Assembly: GCA_050015275.1 (NCBI GenBank)
Contig: JBEKBS010000023.1
Coordinates: forward strand, 1-43,122
DNA from: DATKJS01 sp050015275
Lineage (GTDB): Bacteria > Acidobacteriota > Aminicenantia > Aminicenantales > Saccharicenantaceae
Direction: 5' to 3'
DNA: 43,122 nucleotides
The notes under the pieces are model-generated. The model was not told the origin of the DNA. It saw only the letters and a program-made list of their open reading frames with translations, and did no database searches. This document shows, one piece after another, positions 32,858 through 41,648 of this stretch; the first letter of the stretch is position 1; each line of letters begins with the position of its first letter. The position numbers and the translations under genes were made by a program.

Positions 32858-33577
32858 ATGCCGAAGCGAATCCTCTTTAATCTGGCCCTTTATTGCTTCC
32901 TGTTCCTCATCGTTTTTTTCCTGGCCGCCATCGTCTTTTCCCAGGTCATTCTCAAGGGCGAGACCGTCACGGTCCCCGATCTCATGGGAAAAACCGTGGC
33001 CCAGGCCAGAACGGAGCTTGCGAAAAAGGACCTGTCCGTGGCCCAACGCGGTTCGGAGTTCAACGACAGTCTGGAGCGCGGCCTCATCATCAGGCAGGAC
33101 CCGGCCCCGGACTCCAGGATCCGGGTGACCACGGTCGTCCAGGTCGTCATCAGCGCCGGGAGCCAGAGCGTCAAGGTCCCCAACCTCATCGACAAGAGCC
33201 TCGACAGCGTGCTGACCCTCCTCCAGGCCGGCGGCCTTTATAAGGGAAAATTGAGCCAGATCCACTCCTCGCGCTACCCCGCCGGCCGGGTCATCGCCCA
33301 GAAGCCCGCCCCCGACGAGGTCGCGGAGCGGAACGCGCAAGTCGGCCTTCTTCTCAGCCAGGGCGACCGGGAGAACCGTTATATCATGCCCGACTTCCTG
33401 GGCGGCCTCCGGGCCGACCGGGTCATCGCTTGGCTGAAGGCCCTGGATTTCAAGGTCGCCGACGTCCGGTACCGTTATTATCCCGGCCGGTCTTCGGGCT
33501 TCATCGTCGGGCAGTTCCCGCCCGCCGGATACAAGATCCAGAAAAGGAACCTGATCACCTTGGAGGTCAGCCGGTGA
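32858..33577 (+). CDS. Membrane-anchored protein with three PASTA domains
   Basis: A 239-residue protein with an N-terminal membrane helix (about 7-31) and three extracytoplasmic PASTA repeats (about 38-102, 104-170, 172-238), each opening with a VPDL, VPNL or MPDF motif. PASTA domains bind muropeptides and usually belong to Ser/Thr kinases or penicillin-binding proteins; here there is no kinase or transpeptidase domain. Its last bases overlap rpe (GTGA). In Firmicutes a PASTA kinase gene also lies close to rpe, so this may be a kinase-free relic or a separate wall sensor. The ribosome binding site is weak. Confidence 0.9.
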   Translation: MPKRILFNLALYCFLFLIVFFLAAIVFSQVILKGETVTVPDLMGKTVAQARTELAKKDLSVAQRGSEFNDSLERGLIIRQDPAPDSRIRVTTVVQVVISAGSQSVKVPNLIDKSLDSVLTLLQAGGLYKGKLSQIHSSRYPAGRVIAQKPAPDEVAERNAQVGLLLSQGDRENRYIMPDFLGGLRADRVIAWLKALDFKVADVRYRYYPGRSSGFIVGQFPPAGYKIQKRNLITLEVSR

Positions 33578-34254
33578 ACACGCGGATCGCCGCGTCCATT
33601 CTTTCGGCCGATTTCTCGCGGATCGGAGAGGCCGTCGAGCTGGCGGAAAACGCGGGCGCGGACCTCATTCATGTCGACATCATGGACGGGCATTTCGTCC
33701 CCAACCTGACCCTCGGGCCCCGGCTCGTCGAATCCGTCCGGCAGAGGACCCGCCTGCCGATCGACGTCCACCTGATGGTCGAGAACCCGAGGGCCTTCGT
33801 CCCCCTCTTCCACGAAGCCGGGGCGGACTGGATCTCCATCCACGTCGAGGCCACCGCCCACCTCCACAAGGACGTCACGATGATCAAGGACCTCGGCCGG
33901 AAGGCCGGGGTCGTCCTCAATCCGGCGACGCCGCTGGAGTCCCTCCGCGAGATCGTCAGGGACGTGGACTTCATCCTCCTGATGTCGGTCAACCCGGGCT
34001 GGGGGGGACAGTCCTTCATCCCCTCCTGCCTGGACAAGATCCGCAACCTCAAGGCCTGGCTCCGCGAGGAAAGGCTCGCGGTCCCTGTCGAGGTCGACGG
34101 CGGGATCAAACTCGACAACTTGGAGGACATCCTCAGGGCCGGCATGGACGTCGTCGTCGCCGGCTCGGCCATTTTCGAAGCCCCGGACCCCGCGGGGGCC
34201 ATCCGGGAGATGAAACGGATCGCGGCCCGAGTGGCCGGTCACAAGGACGGATGA
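33574..34254 (+). CDS. rpe: Ribulose-phosphate 3-epimerase
   Basis: A 226-residue TIM-barrel enzyme interconverting ribulose 5-phosphate and xylulose 5-phosphate. It shows IAASILSADFSRIGE, HVDIMDGHFVPNLTLG, VHLMVENP, VNPGWGGQSFI and VEVDGGI, which include the metal ligands and catalytic Asp residues. The start is GTG at 33574 with GGAGGT upstream, overlapping the PASTA stop. Confidence 0.97.
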   Translation: MNTRIAASILSADFSRIGEAVELAENAGADLIHVDIMDGHFVPNLTLGPRLVESVRQRTRLPIDVHLMVENPRAFVPLFHEAGADWISIHVEATAHLHKDVTMIKDLGRKAGVVLNPATPLESLREIVRDVDFILLMSVNPGWGGQSFIPSCLDKIRNLKAWLREERLAVPVEVDGGIKLDNLEDILRAGMDVVVAGSAIFEAPDPAGAIREMKRIAARVAGHKDG

Positions 34255-34255
34255 C

Positions 34256-35071
34256 ATGACATCACACGCCGTACGGAAAACTCTCGCCCTGACGCTCGCG
34301 CTCGCCGCGACCCTCACCTTTGTCCCCGGTTGCAGGAAGAAGCCTGTCCAGATCTCCCCGGAAATCGCCGCTTCCGACGAAGCCCTCTACAAACTCGGCG
34401 AGGCCGAGATGAAGAAAGATTCGGAGAAAGCCCTTTTGTACCTCCGCCAGGTCATCGATTCCTTCCCCAAGAGTTTCTATGCCCAGAGGGCCAAGCTCCT
34501 CATCGCCGACACGTATTTCAAGAAAGGGGACGAAGGCAACCTGATCCTGGCCGCGGCCGAGTACCGGGAGTTCATCAAGTCGTACCCGTTCAGCCCGTCG
34601 TCCTCCTACTGCCAGTACCAGATCGCCATGACCTTCTACAAGAAGGTCTTGAAGCCCGGCCGCGATCAAGCCAAGACCATCCAGGCGCTTGCGGAGTTCA
34701 AAAAGCTCGTCACGGATTATCCCGCGAGCGACCAGGCCAAGGAAACCCAGGACAAGATCAAGGACTGCGAGGAGCGGCTGGCCGAGCACGAAACCGGCAT
34801 CGGAACGCAATACGCGAAGATGCGGGTGTACCGGGCGGCCATCAACCGGTTGAGTGAAGTCATGACGACCTACCCCAACTATTCGCAAATGGACGTCGTC
34901 TACTTTTACCTCGGCGAGTCCTACTTCCTGGCCAAAGCGCTCGATCAGGCTGTCCCCTATTTCACCAAGCTCGTCTCCGATTATCCGAAGAGCAAGCTGA
35001 TCAAGAAAGCCACGGCACGGCTGAAGCAGATCGAGGCCGCTAAAAAACCCATCCCGCCCAAGGTCAAGTGA
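34256..35071 (+). CDS. bamD: Outer membrane assembly lipoprotein BamD
   Basis: A 271-residue lipoprotein with lipobox FVPGC (Cys26) and TPR-like helical repeats over the rest (ALYKLGEAEMKK, AEYREFIKSYPFS, AYF/YPKS-type motifs), as in BamD, which supports BamA in folding outer-membrane proteins. It starts one base after the rpe stop. The outer-membrane barrel gene follows directly, which fits. A general TPR lipoprotein is the alternative. Confidence 0.88.
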   Translation: MTSHAVRKTLALTLALAATLTFVPGCRKKPVQISPEIAASDEALYKLGEAEMKKDSEKALLYLRQVIDSFPKSFYAQRAKLLIADTYFKKGDEGNLILAAAEYREFIKSYPFSPSSSYCQYQIAMTFYKKVLKPGRDQAKTIQALAEFKKLVTDYPASDQAKETQDKIKDCEERLAEHETGIGTQYAKMRVYRAAINRLSEVMTTYPNYSQMDVVYFYLGESYFLAKALDQAVPYFTKLVSDYPKSKLIKKATARLKQIEAAKKPIPPKVK

Positions 35072-35100
35072 CCCCGAACGACACCCGAGGAGGTGAGCCC

Positions 35101-35877
35101 TTGAAAACGCGAGCCCGAGCCCTGCGTTCGGTCCTCCTCTTCTCCGCCGTCTTCGGTCTTCTTGCGCCAGTCCCGTCAGTCGCCGCGGAGGACCGGACCT
35201 CCTTCAGGATCGGGGTCAGCTTTGAGCATTTCTCGCGAACGATCACTTGGGACGACAATACCGGGACATCCAGGTCCTCGGCCAATCTGTTCGCGGCCCG
35301 GGCGGAGCTCGAGCCGCGGCCGGGCCTGATCTTCGACCTCGAGGCCGGCTTGTCGCTTGCCAATTTCAACGGCCTGGTCTTCAGCAGCCTTCCCATCTCT
35401 CTCTACTATGAAGCCGGCACGGCGATGGGCCTTCTCCTCGGGGCCGGGGTCCGAGCGAGCCTCCTCCGGCTCGGCGGCTTTGAGATCGAAGGGGTGGGAC
35501 GGTTCGTCTATTCCCTGGGGAACACGAAGACATGGCCGCTCGAAGGGTTCGCGGCGACGGGAAACGCCGTGGGCCGCCCGACCTGGATGAGAGCCTCCGC
35601 CGGCCCCCGGATCTCGTACCTCAATCTCGGCAAGTTCGTTCCCTATCTCAACGTTTTGGCCAACTGGTTTTCGGGGAATTTCAAGATGGACGAGACCCTG
35701 GGCGATCTCAGCGGCCAGGAGATAAAGAAGATCAGGGGGAAGAGCCTGGCGGAGGTTTCCCTGGGGGCCGATTACAAGGTCTCCGACCGCGTCAGCCTCA
35801 GGGGGGAAGCGGGAGTCCTTCCCTACGCGGGAGGCGTTGACGGCACGGTTTCGGCCGGGTTCCTGTTTTTCTTCTAG
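35101..35877 (+). CDS. Outer-membrane beta-barrel protein
   Basis: A 258-residue protein with a signal peptide (SVLLFSAVFGLLAPVPSVAA). The remainder alternates polar and hydrophobic residues as in membrane beta-strands, and it ends SAGFLFFF with a terminal Phe, the signal recognised by the BAM machinery. The start is TTG at 35101, seven bases after GGAGGTGAG; an in-frame GTG at 35068 lies in bamD. The size suits 8-12 strands. The specific function is unknown. Confidence 0.83.
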   Translation: MKTRARALRSVLLFSAVFGLLAPVPSVAAEDRTSFRIGVSFEHFSRTITWDDNTGTSRSSANLFAARAELEPRPGLIFDLEAGLSLANFNGLVFSSLPISLYYEAGTAMGLLLGAGVRASLLRLGGFEIEGVGRFVYSLGNTKTWPLEGFAATGNAVGRPTWMRASAGPRISYLNLGKFVPYLNVLANWFSGNFKMDETLGDLSGQEIKKIRGKSLAEVSLGADYKVSDRVSLRGEAGVLPYAGGVDGTVSAGFLFFF

Positions 35878-35892
35878 GGCCAGGAGGTGGTC

Positions 35893-37260
35893 ATGAGATC
35901 TTGCGCCAAGAAGGCCTTCCGTCCGGTCCTGCCCCTTTCTGTCCTCCTACTGCTCGGGCTGGGGTCCGTCGATTTCAGCCAGCAAAAACCAGGGAAGCGC
36001 TACGATCTTCCCGGCTTCCGAGCGGACCGCGTCCTCCGGGTCGAAAGGCCCGGACAGTCCGCGAAGTCCCTTCCCGCCACCGATCGGATCCTTGTCAAGT
36101 TCCGGCCGCGGGTCAGTGCGGGAATCGCCGAGGGGATCCTCCAAAGCCACGCGCTCGGCAAGATCCGACGGATCGCCGGACTCGGAGTTTATCGAGGTCA
36201 GACTCCTCCGAACGTGACCGTCCGCGAGCTGCTCGCCGTCCTCCGCCAGAACCCGGAAGTGGAGTACGCCGGGCCGGACTACCGGACGCGTCTCTTCACG
36301 GTCCCGAACGACACCTATTTCTCCGCATATCAGTATAACCTCTCCAACCGGGGCGGGACCCTCGACATCAGTCCGGACGTCCAGCCCCAGATGACGGCAG
36401 GCGCAGACATCAAGGCGACCACGGCCTGGGATGTGACCAGGGGTGACGCGGGAACGGTCATCGCCATCGTCGACACGGGTGTGGACATGAGCCACGCCGA
36501 GCTCAAGAACAAGGTCGTTTCGACCGGCTACGATTTCGTCAACGGAGACTCGGACGCCACCGACGACAACTGCCATGGCACCTGGGTCGCCGGCATCGCG
36601 GCGGCCGAAACGAACAACAACGAGGGGATCGCCGGCGTCGCCTGGAACTGCAAGATCCTTCCCGTCAAGGTCATGGACGCCGACGGCAACGGCTATTACG
36701 ACCAGTTGATCGAGGGCATCATGTGGGCCGCGGACAACGGCGCCAAGGTCATCAACATCAGCGCCGGCGGCGACGCCGACGACCCGTCCCTGAAGGCGGC
36801 CTGCAAGTACGCCTACGATAAGAACGTCGTCGTTGTGGCCGCGGCCGGGAACAACGGCACCTCGGTTTGCTACCCGGCGGCCTATGACGATTACGTTCTC
36901 GCCGTCGCCGCCACGGATTACAATGATGCCTGGGCGCCCTTCTCCAACCCTGGTCCCCAGGTGGACGTGGCCGCCCCCGGGGTCTGGGTCATGGGCCCCG
37001 CGCCCCAGTGGTACGTGGGCCCCGGATACCTGCCCTACGTTTTCGGGTCGGGAACGTCCGCGTCTTCTCCTCAAGTCGCAGGGCTGGCGGCCCTCCTCAT
37101 GAGCCATAAGCCCTGGCTGACCCCTGCCCAGGCAATGAACATCATCCGGTACACCGCCGACGACGTGAACAAGGCCCAATATCCGGGCAAAGACGATGAC
37201 ATCGGCTACGGCCGGATCAACATGGGTCGGGCTCTTATCGTTTACACTCTCACCAGGTAA
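35893..37260 (+). CDS. Secreted subtilisin-like serine protease (S8)
   Basis: A 455-residue protease with a signal peptide (about 10-30), an inhibitor-like propeptide (about 60-135, with ILVKFRPRV and VEYAGPDYR) and a catalytic domain. The triad is Asp in IVDTGVDMSH, His in NCHGTWVAGIAA and Ser in GTSASSPQVAG, with the oxyanion Asn in AAGNNGT. The ATG at 35893 has AGGAGG upstream. It follows the barrel gene by 15 bases and precedes recN. Confidence 0.95.
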   Translation: MRSCAKKAFRPVLPLSVLLLLGLGSVDFSQQKPGKRYDLPGFRADRVLRVERPGQSAKSLPATDRILVKFRPRVSAGIAEGILQSHALGKIRRIAGLGVYRGQTPPNVTVRELLAVLRQNPEVEYAGPDYRTRLFTVPNDTYFSAYQYNLSNRGGTLDISPDVQPQMTAGADIKATTAWDVTRGDAGTVIAIVDTGVDMSHAELKNKVVSTGYDFVNGDSDATDDNCHGTWVAGIAAAETNNNEGIAGVAWNCKILPVKVMDADGNGYYDQLIEGIMWAADNGAKVINISAGGDADDPSLKAACKYAYDKNVVVVAAAGNNGTSVCYPAAYDDYVLAVAATDYNDAWAPFSNPGPQVDVAAPGVWVMGPAPQWYVGPGYLPYVFGSGTSASSPQVAGLAALLMSHKPWLTPAQAMNIIRYTADDVNKAQYPGKDDDIGYGRINMGRALIVYTLTR

Positions 37261-37274
37261 AATCCGGCAAGGCC

Positions 37275-38969
37275 ATGATCAAGCTCCTACGGGTCAGGAA
37301 TCTGGCGACCATCGAGGACCTCGAGATCCGGCTGGAGTCCGGGTTTTCCATCCTGACCGGGGAGACGGGCGCCGGCAAGTCCATCATCATCGACGCCATC
37401 CGGCTCGTCCTCGGCGACAAGGGCTCGCCCGAGCTTGTCCGGACGGGAAAGAAAGAGGCCCTCGTGGAGGCCGTGTTCGACGTGGCCAAAGCCCCCGTCG
37501 ACCTTGGCGATCTCCCCGCGGCCGAAGACGGAGAGCTCCTCATCCAACGCCAGATCACGGACCAGGGGGCGGGCAAGGCCTATGTCAACGGGGTCCTCGT
37601 CCCGGTCCGGAGGCTCAAGGAGCTCGGCCCGCGGCTCGTCGACATTTACGGGCAGAACGACCACGTTTTCCTCCTCCACCTCGAGAGCCACCTCCGTTAC
37701 CTGGACAACGCCCTGGACAATCCCTCCCTGTTGCGCGAGACCGCCCTGGCCGCCCAGGGGCTCCGGCGCCTGCTCCAAGAAAAAAGCGAGCTCGAGGCCC
37801 GGGAAAAGGAGAGGGAGCAGAGGCTCGATTTCGTCGCTTTCCAGGCCCGCGAGATCGAGTCCGCCCGGCTGGGGCCCGGCGAGGACTCCGCGCTTCTCCG
37901 GGACCGAGAGATCCTCAAGAACGCCGAAAAGATCGCCTCCCTCATCGACCGGGCCCTCGACATCGCCTACCTCCGCGAGGACTCGCTCATCCCGCTGCTC
38001 GCCCGCCTCCAATCGGTCCTAGGCGAGCTCGCGGCTTACGATGCCTGCTTCGAGGGCTTCCGGACGGGCCTCGGGGATGCGGCCATCCTCCTGCAGGACG
38101 TCGCCGACTTTCTCGTCCGCTTCAAGGACAGGAGGTCGGGGGCCCCGGAGGACCCGGAGGCCATCGAGGAGCGCCTGAGCGTCATCGAGAAGCTCAAGCG
38201 GAAATACGGCAACACCATCGAGGCCGTCATCGAACGCCTGGAGGGGCTCCGGAAAGAGCAGGCCGCGCTGACCACCAGCAAAGAGCGCTTGGCGGAGGTA
38301 GAGACCGAGATCCAGTCGAGGTTCGGGGAATATGCCGGCCTTTGCAAGAAGCTGGGGGCGATGAGGTCCGGGGCCGCTCGGGAGCTCGAGCGGCTCATCG
38401 AGAAGGAGATCTCGTTCCTCGGCATGAAGAGGGCCAGGTTCGCGATCCGCATCGACCCGGCCGCTCCGACGCTCTCCGACGCGGCCACGATCCGGGACCA
38501 GGGGGCCGAAGACGTGGAGTTCCTCATCTCGCCGAACCCCGGAGAAGAGCTCCGCCCCCTCCGGCGGATCGCTTCGGGCGGCGAGCTGTCCCGGGTCATG
38601 CTCGCCCTCAAGTCCGTGGGCAAGGACTCCGAAAGCCAGAAGACCCTGATCTTCGACGAGATCGATTCCGGGATCGGCGGCAAGACGGCCGAGTTCATCG
38701 CTCAGAAGCTCCGGAAGCTGGCCGGCCGCCACCAGGTCCTCTGCATCACCCATCTCCCCCAGATCGCCTCCACGGCCAGACATCATTTCCGGGTCGAGAA
38801 GAAGGTCGAAAAAGAACGGACCTTCACCTTTGTCCAGAGCCTGGGACGGGAAGAACGGGTGACGGAGATCGCCCGGCTCATCGCCGGCAGCCGCCTGACG
38901 GACGCGTCCCTCGAGATCGCTCGGGAGATGCTCGACCACAACGACGGCGGCGAAAGGTTGCGCTCATGA
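37275..38969 (+). CDS. recN: DNA repair protein RecN
   Basis: A 564-residue SMC-like ATPase that gathers double-strand breaks. It has Walker A GETGAGKS (about 31-38), a long coiled coil broken in the middle (about 150-370), the signature LRRIASGGELSRVMLALK and Walker B TLIFDEIDSGIGG. The length is normal. The next gene overlaps its stop by ATGA. Confidence 0.97.
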   Translation: MIKLLRVRNLATIEDLEIRLESGFSILTGETGAGKSIIIDAIRLVLGDKGSPELVRTGKKEALVEAVFDVAKAPVDLGDLPAAEDGELLIQRQITDQGAGKAYVNGVLVPVRRLKELGPRLVDIYGQNDHVFLLHLESHLRYLDNALDNPSLLRETALAAQGLRRLLQEKSELEAREKEREQRLDFVAFQAREIESARLGPGEDSALLRDREILKNAEKIASLIDRALDIAYLREDSLIPLLARLQSVLGELAAYDACFEGFRTGLGDAAILLQDVADFLVRFKDRRSGAPEDPEAIEERLSVIEKLKRKYGNTIEAVIERLEGLRKEQAALTTSKERLAEVETEIQSRFGEYAGLCKKLGAMRSGAARELERLIEKEISFLGMKRARFAIRIDPAAPTLSDAATIRDQGAEDVEFLISPNPGEELRPLRRIASGGELSRVMLALKSVGKDSESQKTLIFDEIDSGIGGKTAEFIAQKLRKLAGRHQVLCITHLPQIASTARHHFRVEKKVEKERTFTFVQSLGREERVTEIARLIAGSRLTDASLEIAREMLDHNDGGERLRS

Positions 38970-39400
38970 CGAAAACCGAGCAGGCCATCTCCCTTTTCAA
39001 GGAAGGCTTCAGCTGTTCCCAGGCCGTCCTCGCGGCCTACGCGGAAGGCTTGGGCCTTCCCCGGGAAACGGCGCTCCGGATCGCCCAGCCCTTCGGCGGA
39101 GGCATCGCCAAGTCGGGGGACTGGTGTGGCGCCGTGACCGGCGCATTCCTGGTCATCGGCCTAAGATACGGCCGGGTCAGGGCCGACGACGCGGCGGCGA
39201 GGGACCGCACCTACGCCCTCGTCCAGGAATTCGTCAAGAGGTTCAAGGCCAAACACGGCACGGCCCGTTGCAACGAACTTCTCGGCTGTGATATCGGCGC
39301 TCCCGAGGGGCAAAAGACGATCGAACAGAACAAGCTCCATCAGACCCGCTGCGAGCCTCTCATCCGGGATGCCGTGGAAATCCTGGAAGACATTCTCTGA
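38966..39400 (+). CDS. C_GCAxxG_C_C family protein
   Basis: A 144-residue protein with the spaced Cys residues of this small redox-like family: Cys17 (EGFSCSQA), WCGAVTGA, RCNELLGCD and a late TRCEPL. The fold is helical. The biochemical role of the family is unclear; a bound metal cluster or electron transfer has been suggested by the Cys pattern. It is coupled to recN by ATGA. Confidence 0.88.
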   Translation: MTKTEQAISLFKEGFSCSQAVLAAYAEGLGLPRETALRIAQPFGGGIAKSGDWCGAVTGAFLVIGLRYGRVRADDAAARDRTYALVQEFVKRFKAKHGTARCNELLGCDIGAPEGQKTIEQNKLHQTRCEPLIRDAVEILEDIL

Positions 39401-39409
39401 GACCCTGGG

Positions 39410-39427
39410 GGCTCCCCCCGGGGGGCC
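39410..39427 (+). terminator. GC hairpin between convergent genes
   Basis: GGCTCCC and GGGGGCC pair around CCCG just after the C_GCAxxG_C_C stop, but no T-tract follows, so it is at best a weak terminator for the convergent 86-base gap. Confidence 0.3.
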
Positions 39428-39486
39428 TCCATCGCTGGATCTTCCTCAGCGCGGGCCAAGGACGTCCCAGGCGTTTTCCGATACCG

Positions 39487-41526
39487 TCATTCAAGCACCC
39501 GAATGCGGATCTGAGAGCCGTCCTTCCCGCCCCGGAACACCCGTTCGATCGCTTTCCCGAAGTCCGAGGGCAGGGCCTTGGGAATGTCCAGGAACTTCTG
39601 CGGATTCCGGTCGATCAAAGGGAACCAAGAGCTTTGGATCTGAATCATGATCCGGTGTCCCGGGAGGAACGTGTGACAGACGTCGGGCATCGCAAATTCG
39701 ATCTTCTCAGGCAGGCCTGGCATGAAAGGCTCCGGCCTCGCCATATCATGGCGGAATTTCCCCCGGAACGGCTCCCCCCGCACGAGCTGCTGATAACCTG
39801 CCAGGGGGACTCCCGCCGGGTTCCCGGCCGGGTCCTGGGCATCGTTCGGATAGACATCGATCAACTTCACGACGAAGTCCGAATCCGTGCCGGAAGTGGA
39901 GACCGTCAGCCGCGGCGTCACGGGGCCCACCGCCTTGACCTCATGATCGAGCGGCTCTGTTTCATAGGCCAGGACGTCCGGACGCTGCGCGGCGAACCGC
40001 TGATCCTCAGCCATGTAATCATACGGCATGCCCCGTCCGATGTGACCGATCACGGGCACGGGCTTGTCCGGATCGCTGAGATATTCATCGAAATCGGCGC
40101 CCGTTCCAGGTGCCGGATCAAAGGAGAGCTTGCCCCCCGGGCCCAGATACAAGGTCTTTTCCGGGGCCTCTTTTGGAGGCCAGACGTCGAAACGACGCCA
40201 CTGGTTCTTCCCCGTTTCGAACAGCCAAGCGGTCGGGGGGCGGCTCTGTTCCGGTGACCCGAGGCCCTGGCCCTGGCCTTTCAGGTGGTAGAGGAAGAAC
40301 GGCAGTTCGATCTGCCCGCGGAAGAACGTCCCGGTCTTGGATCCGAAGCTCAGCCGACCGAGCCGGTCGCCCTCCATGCCGGCCCAGCCCCCATGGGGCC
40401 ACGGGCCCATGACAAGAGTGACGGGAGCCGGCGTTTGGCGGCCGACGAGCGCCCGGAACAATTTCGGCATGCCGCCAAGGTCCTCGGCGTCAAACCAGCC
40501 CCCGACGAGAAGCACGGCCGGCCTGACGTTCTTCATATGGGGGGACAACGCCCGGCGCTGCCAGAAGTCATCGTAGGTGTCATGGGCAAGCATGTCATCC
40601 CAGTACGGGTTCGGGTCCTGGAAATACTTCTTCGTCCCCTCCGCCAGGGTCCCCATGCGCAGATAGAAGTCATACTGGTCGGGCGTGCCGAAACTGAATC
40701 CCCCGGACCTCTCTGGGAGGGACGGCCCTCCCCGCCGCGGCGTGAACGACGCGTAGAAGCCGAAGTTGGCAGCCAGGAAGAACGCGCCGTTGTGGTAGGC
40801 GTCGTCACCGTTGCCGACATCCGCCATCGGGGCTTGGGGCGAAACCGCTTTGAGCGCGGGATGGGCGTCGATCATGCTGAACGCGGCGTAGAACCCCGGG
40901 TACGAAATCCCCCAGATCCCGACCTTCCCGTTGTTGCCGGGGATGTGCTTGACGAGCCAGTCGATCGTGTCGTACGTATCCGTGCTCTCATCGGTGTCCC
41001 TGGGGCTCGAGGGGCGGGTCTTGTGAACGGGAATATCGACGAATTTGCCTTCCGAAAGATAGCGTCCGCGGACATCCTGGTAGACAAAGATGAAACCCTC
41101 CTCTTCGCAATCCAGCGAAGGGCCCAGCACGGACCGGTAGCTATCGAGGCCGTATGGCGAAACGGAGTACGGCGTGCGCTCCATCAGGATGGGATAGGGC
41201 CGGCTCGAGTCCTTGGGCACATAGACCGTGGTAAAAAGCCGGACTCCATCCCGCATGGGAACGTGATAGTCGTTCTTGGTATAGTGGGCCCGCGTATACT
41301 CGAGCTGCTGGCGGGCCGCATCAGTCCTGTCACGATCTTGAGCGAAGACGCCGGAACCCAGCCAGGCGACGAGGAAGAAAGCCAGAGCCCAGGGCAGGAA
41401 ACCGCCATGCCGACGGGCCCTCAAGGACGGAAAAGAGCGACCCAACGCTCTTCGCCCGTTCCATCGGCCCGGCCCCGCTCCCGCGCGGTCCGTTCCCAGC
41501 TCGGGACGTTCTGAAACTCCGTACAT
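39487..41526 (-). CDS. CocE/NonD-type (X-Pro dipeptidyl-peptidase S15) hydrolase
   Basis: A 679-residue exported hydrolase close to alpha-amino-acid ester hydrolases. The triad is Ser in GIWGISYPGFYAA, Asp in GGWFDAED and His in GPWPHGGW, and a C-terminal jelly-roll domain (about 470-679) follows. The signal segment PWALAFFLVAWLGSGVFA sits after an unusually long 45-residue N-terminus; the ATG at 41526 has GAGGAG seven bases upstream, but an internal TTG near residue 28 would give a normal signal peptide. Likely substrates are peptides or amino-acid esters. It follows the amidohydrolase by about 120 bases and may share its promoter. Confidence 0.9.
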   Translation of the reverse strand: MYGVSERPELGTDRAGAGPGRWNGRRALGRSFPSLRARRHGGFLPWALAFFLVAWLGSGVFAQDRDRTDAARQQLEYTRAHYTKNDYHVPMRDGVRLFTTVYVPKDSSRPYPILMERTPYSVSPYGLDSYRSVLGPSLDCEEEGFIFVYQDVRGRYLSEGKFVDIPVHKTRPSSPRDTDESTDTYDTIDWLVKHIPGNNGKVGIWGISYPGFYAAFSMIDAHPALKAVSPQAPMADVGNGDDAYHNGAFFLAANFGFYASFTPRRGGPSLPERSGGFSFGTPDQYDFYLRMGTLAEGTKKYFQDPNPYWDDMLAHDTYDDFWQRRALSPHMKNVRPAVLLVGGWFDAEDLGGMPKLFRALVGRQTPAPVTLVMGPWPHGGWAGMEGDRLGRLSFGSKTGTFFRGQIELPFFLYHLKGQGQGLGSPEQSRPPTAWLFETGKNQWRRFDVWPPKEAPEKTLYLGPGGKLSFDPAPGTGADFDEYLSDPDKPVPVIGHIGRGMPYDYMAEDQRFAAQRPDVLAYETEPLDHEVKAVGPVTPRLTVSTSGTDSDFVVKLIDVYPNDAQDPAGNPAGVPLAGYQQLVRGEPFRGKFRHDMARPEPFMPGLPEKIEFAMPDVCHTFLPGHRIMIQIQSSWFPLIDRNPQKFLDIPKALPSDFGKAIERVFRGGKDGSQIRIRVLE

Positions 41527-41648
41527 GGCATGCTCCTCTTCAAGCGTATCACTCAAACGCCCGTCGCTTCCGGGCTTCTTTTCCGTGTGACGATATCCCC
41601 GCGGGAAAGAAGAAGCGAAAGTCCGCGGACTCCAGAGCCCCGGCCGCT

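Noticed and set aside
37196..39400. A 734-residue frame across recN
   Set aside because: Its first two thirds are a Pro/Arg/Gly-rich misreading of recN; only the end is real, as the separate C_GCAxxG_C_C gene from 38966.
41559..41582. Hairpin GCCCG/CGGGC followed by TTCTTTT
   Set aside because: The T-rich side is on the plus strand, while the genes on both sides are transcribed on the minus strand; the stem is only five pairs.
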